Source of the DNA: a bacterium
Lineage (GTDB): Bacteria; Planctomycetota; Planctomycetia; Planctomycetales; Planctomycetaceae
Reading direction: 5' to 3'
DNA length: 64,000 nt
NCBI GenBank assembly: GCA_016125225.1
Contig: WGME01000005.1
Coordinates: 62,001-126,000, forward strand
Part shown: piece after piece, positions 54,845-63,943 of the stretch
How positions within the stretch are numbered: the first letter of the stretch is position 1
Layout of the letters: the number at the start of each line of letters is the position of its first letter
Position numbers and translations under genes: made by a program
Notes under the pieces: generated by a model
Databases searched by the model: none
The model's input: the letters and a program-made list of their open reading frames with translations, nothing else
What the model was told of the DNA's origin: nothing

Positions 54845-55231
54845 CTAAGACTTTTTGTAAACGGCTTTCGGATCAAACACGCGTTCGCCGATCGTGGTGA
54901 CATTCTGCGTGGCAGGATCAATCTGGCGGAAGAAGCAGCTTTTGAAGCCTTCATGGCAGGCGGCTCCGCCGATCTGTTCAACTTTCGCGAGCAACGTGTC
55001 AGCGTCGCAATCGAAGTAAAGGGATTTCAAAATCTGCACATTGCCGCTTTCCTCGCCCTTCCGCCAGAGTTTCTGACGGCTGCGGCTGTAGTAGCAGACG
55101 CGGCCGGTACGCAGGGTTTCGGCGTAGGCCTCGGCATTCATGTAGGCCAGCATCAGCACGTCGCCGGTGGCGTCATCCTGGGCGATGACCGGAATGAGGT
55201 CGTGCTTGTCAAAATTCGGGCCGTCAGACAA
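54845..55231 (-). CDS. hisI: Phosphoribosyl-AMP cyclohydrolase
   Basis: A 128-residue stand-alone HisI. Conserved pieces include [56 protein letters not shown] and [10 protein letters not shown], containing the Cys and His residues that bind zinc. It opens the purine ring in the third histidine step. It precedes hisG by 69 bases on the same strand, so the two are probably co-transcribed. A 17-bp hairpin lies 40 bases upstream. Confidence 0.93.
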   Translation of the reverse strand: MSDGPNFDKHDLIPVIAQDDATGDVLMLAYMNAEAYAETLRTGRVCYYSRSRQKLWRKGEESGNVQILKSLYFDCDADTLLAKVEQIGGAACHEGFKSCFFRQIDPATQNVTTIGERVFDPKAVYKKS

Positions 55232-55270
55232 CGGTGCACTCCTGGGGCAATGTCAGTGAATCTCGGGTTG

Positions 55271-55309
55271 GGGAAGAAGCGGGGATGGTTGTCATCCCCG
55301 CTTCTTCCC
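55271..55309 (-). terminator. 17-bp perfect hairpin upstream of hisI
   Basis: Arms 55271-55287 and 55293-55309 are complementary over 17 bases with a 5-base loop. It lies between the RsbW-like gene and hisI, both on the minus strand, so it may terminate the first transcript or attenuate hisI. No T-run is seen. Confidence 0.55.
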
Positions 55310-55489
55310 AGCGACCAAGGCGATAGGATACCAGCCCTGTGAACCGACGCCAAATGGACCAGTACAAACCTTGGGGCGAACATCTGGCATCAACACGTGT
55401 AGATTTCAGGAACGGACGCCGTGCCGCTTCCCGCGGTTCGGACCATTAACGCCAACCGCCGGATTCCGTATGGAAAATGCGATAGACGA

Positions 55490-55921
55490 TCAGATGTCGC
55501 GGCGTTTTTCGAGAATGACGCGGTTTCCCCGGTCGTTGTAATCCACGCTGGTCATGAAAGACCGCATCAGCATCAGGCCGCGGCCACAGGGGCGTTCGAG
55601 GTTTTCTTCCGCAGTAGGGTCGGGCACATCTTCGGGACGAAAACCGGGGCCTTCGTCTTCGATTTCGACGTGGACCGACTGCTGATCAATCCGCCACTGA
55701 ATGTGGACTTGCTTGCTGGGGTCCATGCCATTGCCATGTTTGATGGCATTGACGAGGGCTTCTTCCAAGGCAAGCCGAACGCCAAACACATCCCTGGGCG
55801 GGAATTCGAGTTCTTCCAAACGACTGACGATACGCTCCTGGATTTCCTGACCACGAGCGGTGTCGCTGGGAATCACAACATCATGCTGCTCTGGTATGGG
55901 CATGTCGTTGGACGCATTCAA
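55490..55921 (-). CDS. RsbW-like anti-sigma serine kinase
   Basis: A 143-residue GHKL-type ATPase: N-box EEALVNAIKHGNGM, G1 DEGPGF, G2 region CGRGLMLMRSF. It is compact, as are anti-sigma kinases that phosphorylate a STAS antagonist. The STAS gene sits directly upstream on the same strand (78-base gap). The target sigma factor and the phosphatase are not in the window. Confidence 0.85.
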   Translation of the reverse strand: MNASNDMPIPEQHDVVIPSDTARGQEIQERIVSRLEELEFPPRDVFGVRLALEEALVNAIKHGNGMDPSKQVHIQWRIDQQSVHVEIEDEGPGFRPEDVPDPTAEENLERPCGRGLMLMRSFMTSVDYNDRGNRVILEKRRDI

Positions 55922-55998
55922 CGCCAGCGATCGGCCATGGCCCCCGGCCGCGCTTGACTGGTCAAGAAGGGAGAACGAACACTACACGCGGCTGGAGA

Positions 55999-56349
55999 TT
56001 AGAACCCTTCGAGGGCTTGTTCCTGGTTCGCACGAATGTCAAAGATCTTGTTCAATCGGGTGATCTCGAAGACTTCGTAAATCTCAGGGCGAATCGTGCA
56101 CAATCGCAGCTTGCCCTTGGCAGCTTTGACTTTCTTATCCATCGTAATTAGCTTGCCCAACGCGGCGCTGGACAGGTATTCCACGTTGCTGAAATCGAGG
56201 ACGATTTTTTTGCGACCGTCTTCATCGACCAGGCCGAACATCTGGTTGCCGATGATTTGAATGTTTGTCTCATCCAGGATTTTCTTATCTACAAACTTGG
56301 CAACGGTCACATCGCCAACTTCTTCGATGTCCAATCGGCGCGTCGACAT
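55999..56349 (-). CDS. STAS-domain anti-sigma antagonist
   Basis: A 116-residue STAS protein (start MSTRRLDIEEVGDVTVAKFV). It carries IIGNQMFGLVDEDGRKKIVL, the key loop DFSNVEYLSSAALGKLI with candidate phosphorylation serines, and an FEITRLNKIF end. Antagonists of this type release a sigma factor when unphosphorylated. It pairs with the RsbW-like kinase downstream. Confidence 0.9.
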   Translation of the reverse strand: MSTRRLDIEEVGDVTVAKFVDKKILDETNIQIIGNQMFGLVDEDGRKKIVLDFSNVEYLSSAALGKLITMDKKVKAAKGKLRLCTIRPEIYEVFEITRLNKIFDIRANQEQALEGF

Positions 56350-56575
56350 AGAGTCCTCTTCCGTAACCAGCAAGGTCGGTGTTCTGGCAAGACGTGAAAG
56401 CTTATCTCAGATGTGTCTGGTCACAACATTCGCGCTGCGACCGTAGCCTGCCACTCGGTTATCATCAACCTGAACAGGCTCGCTGTCAAGCGCTGCGTAC
56501 CACTGAGAACTGGACTTCTGGGGGGCGAGGCGGAATCTGGCGGTCAGATCGTGTTTGCAATGAGAGTCTGCCCCG

Positions 56576-57286
56576 CTACCCCAATTTATTGAGAAAGTCT
56601 TGCAGATTCGAATCGGAGTCGTCAGGTCTCTGGTTGGCTTGGTTGTGCTCTGGCAGGCTGGCTGGCGCCGGGCTTTCCTCCACGGGACTGATCGCGGGAG
56701 GAACTTCCAGAGGGACGGATGCAGTGGTTGGGTTGATGGGGGGAGAACCTGACGACGGCTTTTTGGGTTTCGATCGACCAAAGATGGCTTCAAAAAATGA
56801 GCCTCGTTTGCCTGGTTTTTCCTCGGAGTCTCGAGGCAATTCCGTTGTCAGAACTGGGGCTTGCGCCCGAGGCAATTCCAGAGTCCCTTCCTCGGCTGTC
56901 TGGTGGCTGCCAATCAACCAAGGGCCAGGAACCGCTGGCTCCGGCGCAGCACTTTGCTCCACCGACAACGCCGTTTCTTCCAGATCACGAGCCGCATAAA
57001 CCACGACAAACCGTGCTGGCCCGATTTCCACGACGGCATCGGGGCGAACGTAGGTCGGTGTCAGGACGGGCAGGCGGATGCCATCCAGCAACGTGCCATT
57101 CGCACTAGCGAGATCTTCGAGATAGACGCCATCCGACTGCAACGTGAAGCGACAATGTCGCCGACTGACCAGCGGGGTGGCAATGCGCAGGTGGCACTCC
57201 GGACTTCGCCCGACCAGAGTCTGCGGCAGCAGCCGGATCTGATTGAGATTCGCGCGGGGATGTGAAACCTGCAGCCAGGCTTGCAT
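56576..57286 (-). CDS. FHA-domain protein
   Basis: A 236-residue protein. The N-terminal 95 residues form an FHA domain (LVGRSPECHLRIATPLVSRR, then HCRF and DLASANGTLLDGIRL), which binds phosphothreonine peptides. The rest is Pro/Glu/Ser-rich and looks disordered, ending NLQDFLNKLG. Planctomycete FHA proteins often act with Ser/Thr kinases; none is in the window. The neighbouring STAS/kinase pair makes a link with signalling possible. Confidence 0.85.
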   Translation of the reverse strand: MQAWLQVSHPRANLNQIRLLPQTLVGRSPECHLRIATPLVSRRHCRFTLQSDGVYLEDLASANGTLLDGIRLPVLTPTYVRPDAVVEIGPARFVVVYAARDLEETALSVEQSAAPEPAVPGPWLIGSHQTAEEGTLELPRAQAPVLTTELPRDSEEKPGKRGSFFEAIFGRSKPKKPSSGSPPINPTTASVPLEVPPAISPVEESPAPASLPEHNQANQRPDDSDSNLQDFLNKLG

Positions 57287-57456
57287 CGGAAGTGATAGTA
57301 CCAGTGCTGTGGAGAAGTTCGCGAAGGCCGGAGTACGGCAGCCTTCGTCAAATTATCACATCTGGAACTTGCTACAACAGTCGGAAGGTCAACTGCTCCG
57401 GAATGTTGTGTTTTTTGGCCTGCCGGATCGGAATGTTCGAGGAAAACCCCGTGAAA

Positions 57457-57792
57457 TCACTGGCACGACTCGGGCGACAGCAATTCGACGGCGTTTCCCG
57501 ACGGATCGCTGATATACACAGATTCAGTGCCGTCGCGGTGCCGTTTCAGCGGGGCAAATTCATGGGCCTTGGGGGTTGCGAATCCCAAATGGGGAGGATG
57601 CTGCTCGGGAATGACTAAGGCAATCCCCACGTTGTCAAATTTCAACAACGCCCAGGTCGCATCCTGGTAGCTCACCTCACAGGAGAATGTGGCACGATAC
57701 CATTCCACTGATTCGGCGATGTTCTGCACGGAAATCGCCACATGGTGGAGCCGGTCCAGGGTTGTCGTGGTGTTCGCGGTGGCCGTCGTCAT
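57457..57792 (-). CDS. VOC-family protein (glyoxalase/epimerase-like)
   Basis: A 111-residue single-domain VOC protein. LDRLHHVAISVQNIAESVEW gives the first strand and metal His, LKFDNVGIALVIP the middle, and VYISDPSGNAVELLSPE the last strand with its Glu ligand. VOC enzymes include glyoxalase and methylmalonyl-CoA epimerase; the substrate is not readable. It lies just upstream of lipA on the same strand direction but is separate. Confidence 0.8.
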   Translation of the reverse strand: MTTATANTTTTLDRLHHVAISVQNIAESVEWYRATFSCEVSYQDATWALLKFDNVGIALVIPEQHPPHLGFATPKAHEFAPLKRHRDGTESVYISDPSGNAVELLSPESCQ

Positions 57793-57839
57793 GATTGCTG
57801 AAGTTCCTTTCCCGGCATGCCTCGCGGAAATCTGGTGAT

Positions 57840-58748
57840 TCAGATTTCCACCTGTTCGGCCATTTCTCCAGCATGGTAGCTCGAACGGACAAAGGGTCCG
57901 CTGGCAACCATACTGAAACCCATGGCTCGGGTCAGGCGGCCGTATTCTTCGAATTCTTCCGGCGGAACATAGCGTTCTACCGGCAAATACTGTGGTCCCG
58001 GCTGCAGATACTGTCCCAAAGTGAGCATGTCACAACCGACAGCCCGCAGATCAGCACAAACCTGCAGCACTTCCTCGGTCGTTTCACCCAAGCCCAGCAT
58101 CAGGCCACTTTTGGTCGGCATTTCGGGAGCGGTGTCCTTGACCTGCTTCAAGAGGTTGAGCGTGCGTTGATATTCCGCATTCCGACGGACCCGGTCGTAC
58201 AGTCGCGGTACCGTTTCGGTGTTGTGATTGAAGACGTCGGGACGGGATTCGATGACACGGTGAATCGCCGCGCGATTGCCCCGAAAGTCGGGTGTCAAAA
58301 CTTCGACCTTGGCCCCCGTCCGTTCCCGCACGGTGACGACGCAACGATAAAAATGTTCGGCACCGCCATCCGGCAGGTCGTCGCGTGTCACCGAAGTAAT
58401 TACGACGTAAGACAAACCCAGACGCTGGGCGGCTTCCGCCACGCGATCCGGTTCATCAAGTTCCAGGGCTTCCGTTTTCCCTCGTGGGACCGAACAGAAT
58501 CCACACGGACGGGTACAGACATTTCCCAGGATCATGAAGGTCGCGGTCTGCTGCGACCAGCATTCACTGCGGTTGGGGCACTTCGCCGACTCGCAGACAG
58601 TTTCCAGACGCAAGTCCTGAATGACGTCGTTGGTGTAGCGCATGCCAGCTTGTGGCACCGGGCGTTTCAACCACGCGGGCAATCGGGATCGCGATTTGGC
58701 CTGTTCAACGTCGGCCGGGTTAAGAATGTTCAGAGTGAGTGACGACAT
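57840..58748 (-). CDS. lipA: Lipoyl synthase
   Basis: A 302-residue radical SAM enzyme that inserts sulphur into octanoyl groups on lipoyl domains. Start MSSLTLNILNPAD; upstream codons look non-coding. It shows the auxiliary cluster CESAKCPNRSEC and the radical-SAM CTRPCGFC, plus VITSVTRDDLPDGGAEHF and VFNHNTETVPRLY. It overlaps the LipB-like gene upstream by 29 bases, so the two are coupled. Confidence 0.95.
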   Translation of the reverse strand: MSSLTLNILNPADVEQAKSRSRLPAWLKRPVPQAGMRYTNDVIQDLRLETVCESAKCPNRSECWSQQTATFMILGNVCTRPCGFCSVPRGKTEALELDEPDRVAEAAQRLGLSYVVITSVTRDDLPDGGAEHFYRCVVTVRERTGAKVEVLTPDFRGNRAAIHRVIESRPDVFNHNTETVPRLYDRVRRNAEYQRTLNLLKQVKDTAPEMPTKSGLMLGLGETTEEVLQVCADLRAVGCDMLTLGQYLQPGPQYLPVERYVPPEEFEEYGRLTRAMGFSMVASGPFVRSSYHAGEMAEQVEI

Positions 58749-59523
58749 ACATCCGCCGTGTTGTGCGACGCATCGCCGGGTGTCCCGTCCACACATGGTA
58801 ACGGTCATACCCGCAGCGTACCGCAAGGTGACGAATCCAACTTTCCCGCAAAGCAGCCATCGTGGTGGGCCGCATCCGTTCGGCGGCAACGCTCGAAGGA
58901 CGCACGTCATTTCCCCACGAGACCACATTCAATGCGGCGCGTGGCACCGAAACATTCAAACAGCCCCCGAATTGCGAGACCTGTTCGTTCACTCCGGCGC
59001 CGATAAATCCGACTGTCCCGCACCGGGCCGCTAACCCGGCCGAATCATCTTCAGGGGCGAGCAGCAGTTTTTGCTCGCGGCCCAGATCGATCAAGGACTG
59101 TCGCAAACTTTCCTGAAACTGAGGCACAGTCAGACCTAATCGGTCCAAGGGAGCGACCAGGTAGGCCACGATCTGACCCGGATGGTGAACCCACGTACCA
59201 CCACCACGTCTTAGCCAACGGACGGGAATGCCTCGCGATTGCAATTCTTCCCGGTCGAGATGCAGGTCCGCCGCCGAGCCATCTCGGCCAATCGTGACAC
59301 CATTCGGATGTTCGCACAACAATAAAACGCCGTAACGATCGGTCCGTTGTACAATTTCCGCAGAGATGCGTTCCTGCAGAGTGACGGCCGCATCGATTTC
59401 GGTGGGCCCCAGCAGATGCACGTGCAACGCCGGAGATTCCCGGTGCTGCAGACTCCAGGCTGTGGCTGCCGTTCTCATAAATCTGGCGATCGACTCAATC
59501 CCACGTGGCAGGTTCTCCAACAC
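58720..59523 (-). CDS. LipB-like octanoyltransferase-family protein lacking the catalytic dyad
   Basis: A 267-residue protein of the LipB/LplA fold directly upstream of lipA. It keeps the framework: GVLLLCEHPNGVTIGRDG, WLRRGGGTWVHHPGQIVAYL and FGGCLNVSVPRAAL. In E. coli LipB Lys135 and Cys169 are catalytic. Here the Lys region reads GTVGFIG (no Lys at the matching place) and the Cys region reads VVSWGN (no Cys). A Cys does occur in FGGCLNV. It may be a scaffold, use other chemistry, or be an LplA-type relative. Its location with lipA argues for a lipoylation role. Confidence 0.75.
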   Translation of the reverse strand: MLENLPRGIESIARFMRTAATAWSLQHRESPALHVHLLGPTEIDAAVTLQERISAEIVQRTDRYGVLLLCEHPNGVTIGRDGSAADLHLDREELQSRGIPVRWLRRGGGTWVHHPGQIVAYLVAPLDRLGLTVPQFQESLRQSLIDLGREQKLLLAPEDDSAGLAARCGTVGFIGAGVNEQVSQFGGCLNVSVPRAALNVVSWGNDVRPSSVAAERMRPTTMAALRESWIRHLAVRCGYDRYHVWTGHPAMRRTTRRMYVVTHSEHS

Positions 59524-59690
59524 TTTTGGCGAACCTTGAGAGCTGTATTCTATCCGGGAATCAAGAGACCGACAATCGGCGACGGCACGTGATTGCCGAT
59601 AGATCAGCAGATGGAACGCCCAATTTTCTGCAGACGGGAAAGTTGGTTATACTGCTGAATGATGGACATTTCGACCTGCTTGTGACAGTT

Positions 59691-60176
59691 ATGGCCAAAA
59701 CGCACTTACCCCCCGATGATCCCAATTCCCGTGTTGTTTGCCGAAATCGGCGAGCCAGTCACGAGTACGATCTATTGTCGCAGGTCGAGTGCGGCGTCAA
59801 GCTCGTCGGCAGCGAAGTCAAAAGCATCCGCGCGAACAAGGTCTCTGTTGAGGAAGCCTATGTACGGGTCAAAGATGGCGAGGTCTGGCTGATCAATTGC
59901 GATATCGCCGAGTATCCTCAGGCGACCTACATGAACCACGATCCGCGGCGGACGCGGAAGCTGCTGCTGCACCGTCGGGAAGTCACCAAACTGGCGGAGG
60001 CATCCCAGGAAAAGGGGCTGACCATTATCCCCCTCGACATGCACCTCACACGCGGGTTCGTCAAATTGACGATTGCCATCGCCCGGGGCCGAAAATTGCA
60101 CGACAAACGCGAAAAACTGAAGCAGAAGTCCGACCAACGAGACATGCAACAGGCCGTGCGGCGCATCGTCCGCTAA
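59691..60176 (+). CDS. smpB: SsrA-binding protein SmpB
   Basis: A 161-residue protein starting MAKTHLPPDDPNSR. It shows NRRASHEYDLLSQVECGVKL, SEVKSIRANKVSVEEAYVRV, CDIAEYPQATYMNHDPRRTR and the basic tail with GRKLHDKREKLKQKS. SmpB brings tmRNA to stalled ribosomes for trans-translation. No tmRNA gene is seen in the window. Confidence 0.95.
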   Translation: MAKTHLPPDDPNSRVVCRNRRASHEYDLLSQVECGVKLVGSEVKSIRANKVSVEEAYVRVKDGEVWLINCDIAEYPQATYMNHDPRRTRKLLLHRREVTKLAEASQEKGLTIIPLDMHLTRGFVKLTIAIARGRKLHDKREKLKQKSDQRDMQQAVRRIVR

Positions 60177-60233
60177 GGGACAGTATCGCGGCCTGTGCTT
60201 GCTGACAGACCGCGATAGTCTGGTATTCCCGGA

Positions 60234-60971
60234 TCAAATCTCGTCGTCGTCATCACCACCGTTCGAGGACGAATCTTCACGCACACTCACCTGCAAAGCA
60301 CCCAGCATCTTGGTGATGCGTGCTTCCTTGGAGGAGATGAAGGGCACGTTGTCGAGCACGAAAGCCCGCGGTTCACTGCGGGGATGCAGCACCAGTCGAC
60401 CACTTCCTAACAGCATATACTCAAAGACATCGTCGATTTCCTTGGTGATGCGCAGGTTGGGCGAGGAGTAACGCTCGAGGCTCGCGAGAAAACCGTGGTG
60501 ATGCAGCAATTCGTTGGGGCGGACTTCCCAATAGTCGAACCGCACCATGATGAACACAAAGATGTAAATCACCCCCAGAATGACGGCGATCACAAAGTAG
60601 AAGGCCGAGTTGGCTTCCGGATGGATCTGCCGCACGACTTCCAGAAACGCAGGCACCATCGTGGGAAAATTCATGGCCAGCAGCACGAGTGTCAGCACCC
60701 CTGCCATAGCCAGAAAGAACAGCGTCAGCGATGTCGTTCGCGGGAAATCAAACGACAATACGGTGATATTGAAGGCGAACAGCCACAGGAACGACCAGCC
60801 GATCGAATCGGCGATCGCCGATTCTGGAGCGATAAACCGCGTCAGAATGCCCGCCAGCAATGCCGCAAAGAACGTCGGGTAGAGCAGAATAATCTTGGGG
60901 TACGATACCAGGAAGATCGGCTTATCCCGGTCGTCGACTTTCGACTTCGGCTTGGCAACAGATTCCGACAC
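60234..60971 (-). CDS. Membrane protein of unknown function
   Basis: About 245 residues. A GTG start at 60971 is preferred because AAGGAG lies seven bases upstream; the ORF's first ATG (61016) lacks one. Four hydrophobic helices are seen: IILLYPTFFAALLAGILT, FLWLFAFNITVLSFDF, LTLFFLAMAGVLTLVLL and FYFVIAVILGVIYIFVFI. The C-terminal half is soluble (RFDYWEVRPNELLHHHGFLA) and ends in an acidic tail. No family is recognised. Confidence 0.65.
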   Translation of the reverse strand: MSESVAKPKSKVDDRDKPIFLVSYPKIILLYPTFFAALLAGILTRFIAPESAIADSIGWSFLWLFAFNITVLSFDFPRTTSLTLFFLAMAGVLTLVLLAMNFPTMVPAFLEVVRQIHPEANSAFYFVIAVILGVIYIFVFIMVRFDYWEVRPNELLHHHGFLASLERYSSPNLRITKEIDDVFEYMLLGSGRLVLHPRSEPRAFVLDNVPFISSKEARITKMLGALQVSVREDSSSNGGDDDDEI

Positions 60972-61141
60972 AGAAACACTCCTTGAGCATGTGAGCGGAA
61001 GACATGGGCGGTTCAACAGGCGCCGTCATTGCCAAACAGCCATGGCGTGACGGAATGGTGGAACTCTAACGGGCCAGCGTGCCGCTTTCCAGAGCGGACC
61101 TGACTCGTTGGACCTGTGAACGGAGTCAACGCCTGTGCGGA

Positions 61142-62098
61142 TCACGAAACCGTTGCGACTTCGTCCGCGGGAGTCTCTGCCAGATCATCGAGAATCTGAC
61201 GGCATCGGCGTTTCAATGGGAAATCATTTCCCACGCCCATATTCAGATCGGCGTGCTCTTTGTCAACGGCCTCGATCAGATCGACCAGCGAGAAGGCCGG
61301 CCATTTCTGGTGCAGCAGAGCCAGTTGTTCGAGCCCCGTATATTGCTGACGGAGCTGATCGGGCAGCAAGGCGGCGACGGCCACGGCGGCGGCGGCGGTC
61401 CGTCCCAATTTCGGATCGACGAGAAGTTCTAGCCCCCGGTGATGCAGCAGAATGCAGCAGACTAGTTCATCGGGCAGCTTCCAGCGGAAGGCGAGTGATG
61501 CCCCTGCCAGGGCATGATCCCACCCGAACAGGTCCGATTCGTAGTCACACAGCGACTCGGGTTGGTTGCCTCGGTCTGACACGAATGCCGAATACTTGTC
61601 GAACAGATCGTTTGACAGCACGGGCAACAGGAAGTCCGACAACAAGGCTCCCGCGAAGGCCAGGTCGGCGTCGGTCTTCAGCAATTTCGCGACTTCCCGG
61701 GCGAAAATCGCTTTTTGCAACGATGTATTCCAGAAGCAGGTTTGGTTGATCAGCTTCGATTTCCGAGCGCGAATCGCCGCCTGTGCTCCCGTGCTGATCA
61801 GGAACAGCTTGCTTTGTCGCACACCCAGTAAGGCCAACGCCTGTTGAGCCGATTTTGCTTTCTGGCGCAGTCCGACAAAGGCGGAATTGACATGCTTGAG
61901 GAGTTCCAGCGTCAGGCCGGTATCGGTCTCGACAATCCCGGAAAGATCGCGCAGGCTGGCGTTCTCGTTCTTGGAGCGATCCATGAACTGAGCAACCGCA
62001 TGTGGCAAAGCCGGCAACGCCAGCGTGGGGGGAAGTGCCCCCAGCGTGAACGTGCTCAACGCCTCTTCGCGAATCTGTCCCCAATCAACTTCAGACAT
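61142..62098 (-). CDS. HDOD-domain protein (first of a tandem pair)
   Basis: A 318-residue protein (ATG 62098) of the HDOD family, a degenerate HD-like signalling domain. [50 protein letters not shown] and [18 protein letters not shown] match the usual blocks. The domain lacks the full HD catalytic set and probably mediates protein interaction. The neighbouring gene at 62117 is a paralog with the same blocks. Confidence 0.85.
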   Translation of the reverse strand: MSEVDWGQIREEALSTFTLGALPPTLALPALPHAVAQFMDRSKNENASLRDLSGIVETDTGLTLELLKHVNSAFVGLRQKAKSAQQALALLGVRQSKLFLISTGAQAAIRARKSKLINQTCFWNTSLQKAIFAREVAKLLKTDADLAFAGALLSDFLLPVLSNDLFDKYSAFVSDRGNQPESLCDYESDLFGWDHALAGASLAFRWKLPDELVCCILLHHRGLELLVDPKLGRTAAAAVAVAALLPDQLRQQYTGLEQLALLHQKWPAFSLVDLIEAVDKEHADLNMGVGNDFPLKRRCRQILDDLAETPADEVATVS

Positions 62099-62116
62099 TG
62101 TCACCCTCTTGGACTG

Positions 62117-63031
62117 CTATTGCGCTGCAGCCAGATGTTTACTCAAGCGACGAGACAAAGTGGCGTGTTGAGCCGCGAGTGGTGTGATCTCGGTCAATTG
62201 TTCTGCCACCCGTTCAGCCGTGTCATGCAGTTTGAAATCGGGCCAAACGCCATCAAGCTGAATCAGTTGCTTCATGCCATCTGGGGTCTGTTGAACCGGA
62301 TCTGCCATCAGGGCGGCCACAGCCACGGCGGCAATCGGCGATTCTCCATAAGCCGGACTCTGCAAGGCGGCCAACCCCTGATGATGCAAACGCACACAGC
62401 AAATCAGATCTGCAGGGAATCCCCAGGCATGCAGAACATGAGCCGTGGCTCGCGTATGGTCCCAGCCAAGATGACGTTGTTCAAATTGCACCAGAGTGAC
62501 CGATGAGGTCTCGGGTTGCTTGAGGAATTCACAATAGACCGGGAAGAGTTCGTTGCTTAAAGCTGGCAACAGGCAGTCCTGGAGCAGACTCCCGGAGTAA
62601 GCCAGATCGCCATCGGCTCCCAGTTTCTGGGCGATCTCCTTGGCGAAGAGGGCCCGTTCCAGATTCGTCAGCCATAAGTTTTGAATATTGATCAGCTTCG
62701 ATTTTGAAGCTTTCATTGTCTGCTGGACAGCGGCGGCTAACAGGAAGTTCCTCGCGTTGCGGACACCGACCCGGGCAATGGCCTGGCGAGCAACGGAAAT
62801 TTTCTGTCGTCCCGCAAAGGCTGCCGAGTTGGAATACCTCAAGAGTTCGCACGTCAAAGTCGAGTCGGTCTCGACCAACTGACCCAGTTTTTGTGTCGAT
62901 GCATTGGGATCTTCTGCAAGTTTCGAGAACTCCATTACAACTGTCGGCAAAGCTGGCAGCTTGATTTTGGGTGGCAAAACCAATGTGTCCGGTGTCGGGA
63001 GTAACTCGGAAAGGAGTTTTACATAGTCCAT
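62117..63031 (-). CDS. HDOD-domain protein (second of a tandem pair)
   Basis: A 304-residue HDOD protein starting MDYVKLLSELLPTPD. LPALPTVVMEFSKLAEDPNA, LVETDSTLTCELLRYSNSAA and AIARVGVRNARNFLLAA align with the paralog at 61142, with LVCC/LICC-type later segments also shared. They are 18 bases apart and on one strand, so they are co-transcribed and result from a tandem duplication. HDOD proteins sit in regulatory pathways such as motility and cell-cycle signalling. Confidence 0.85.
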   Translation of the reverse strand: MDYVKLLSELLPTPDTLVLPPKIKLPALPTVVMEFSKLAEDPNASTQKLGQLVETDSTLTCELLRYSNSAAFAGRQKISVARQAIARVGVRNARNFLLAAAVQQTMKASKSKLINIQNLWLTNLERALFAKEIAQKLGADGDLAYSGSLLQDCLLPALSNELFPVYCEFLKQPETSSVTLVQFEQRHLGWDHTRATAHVLHAWGFPADLICCVRLHHQGLAALQSPAYGESPIAAVAVAALMADPVQQTPDGMKQLIQLDGVWPDFKLHDTAERVAEQLTEITPLAAQHATLSRRLSKHLAAAQ

Positions 63032-63422
63032 AGTAAGACGAAGGCCCCGGAGGAATAGGAGCAAGCGGCACAAGTTGTCGTGTACTGAGACTCTAGCTCA
63101 AGGATTCTGAGCGAGTCCTGCCGATCTACATGCCCCCTCTTCCCTGTTGTCAGTCCGGGTGAAATCTATCAGTTGTAACGAAGGTGACAGTGACGACGCG
63201 GGTGAATCCTTGCTGGAACGATTTTCGACAGGCTCGGCAGTCTAATCTCAGACGCTCGAATTCCTGAGCGATTTCTCTGTCCGGATAATGCGAAGAATCG
63301 CTATATTCCGAGGAGTGGGTTGATGGAGTGACGCACGCCCGTCTTGCCGAGGCCGGTTCACTACGGCGTCTGCCCTTCCCTGCAGTGATTCGCAAACTTG
63401 GAAGATTTGAAGAGGACAACCG
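63032..63422. other. 391-bp divergent intergenic region
   Basis: It separates the minus-strand HDOD pair from the plus-strand cytochrome-like gene. I see no gene or strong repeat here; divergent promoters are expected. Confidence 0.6.
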
Positions 63423-63860
63423 ATGGCTGACAACTCTTGGGGTCGTATGCTGGGCTGTGTCTTATGTCTTTGTGCTGGTGTCGTCGCTCTGTCAGCGATG
63501 GCTGGCCGTTCGGTGGCTACCGCTGCTGACAAGCCCGATCAGAGCCTGAGCACCTTCATGCGAATGAAGCTCGAAGCCTCGTCACGTATCCTGGAAGGAC
63601 TGACCACGGAAGATGCGGCAGCCATCAAAGAAGGTGCCGACGCACTTATGAAGATGAGTAACGCGGAACGCTGGAATGTTCTCGCCGACGAGGACTATCG
63701 CGAATTCAACCGCGACTTCCGCAGTTCTGTTCGCAAGTTGCACGTGGCGGCAGAGAACGGCAACTTTGACAATGCCACGTTGCAGTGGATCGATACGGTG
63801 AAAGCCTGTGTGGAATGTCACAAATATGTGCGGACTCAACGTCCGACCATCAAAAACTGA
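63423..63860 (+). CDS. Secreted CxxCH cytochrome-like protein
   Basis: A 145-residue protein with a signal peptide (MLGCVLCLCAGVVALSAMAG, cut near VATA) and one heme-binding CVECH close to the C-terminus. The helix-rich remainder (LSTFMRMKLEASSRILEGLT, NATLQWIDTVKACVECHKYV) resembles cytochrome c'-type four-helix proteins, in which the CxxCH is at the C-terminal end. It probably binds a single heme in the periplasm. A perfect hairpin terminator follows. Confidence 0.8.
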   Translation: MADNSWGRMLGCVLCLCAGVVALSAMAGRSVATAADKPDQSLSTFMRMKLEASSRILEGLTTEDAAAIKEGADALMKMSNAERWNVLADEDYREFNRDFRSSVRKLHVAAENGNFDNATLQWIDTVKACVECHKYVRTQRPTIKN

Positions 63861-63872
63861 CCGTACAAAATG

Positions 63873-63911
63873 CAGGAACGGCAGCGAGCACCCTGCCCTC
63901 TGCCGTTCCTG
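63873..63911 (+). terminator. 12-bp hairpin after the cytochrome-like gene
   Basis: Arms CAGGAACGGCAG (63873-63884) and CTGCCGTTCCTG (63900-63911) around a 15-base loop, between the cytochrome-like gene and the convergent dps gene. No T-run is obvious. Confidence 0.6.
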
Positions 63912-63943
63912 TACGAAGATTCAAATCTTACTTGAGAGTTCGA

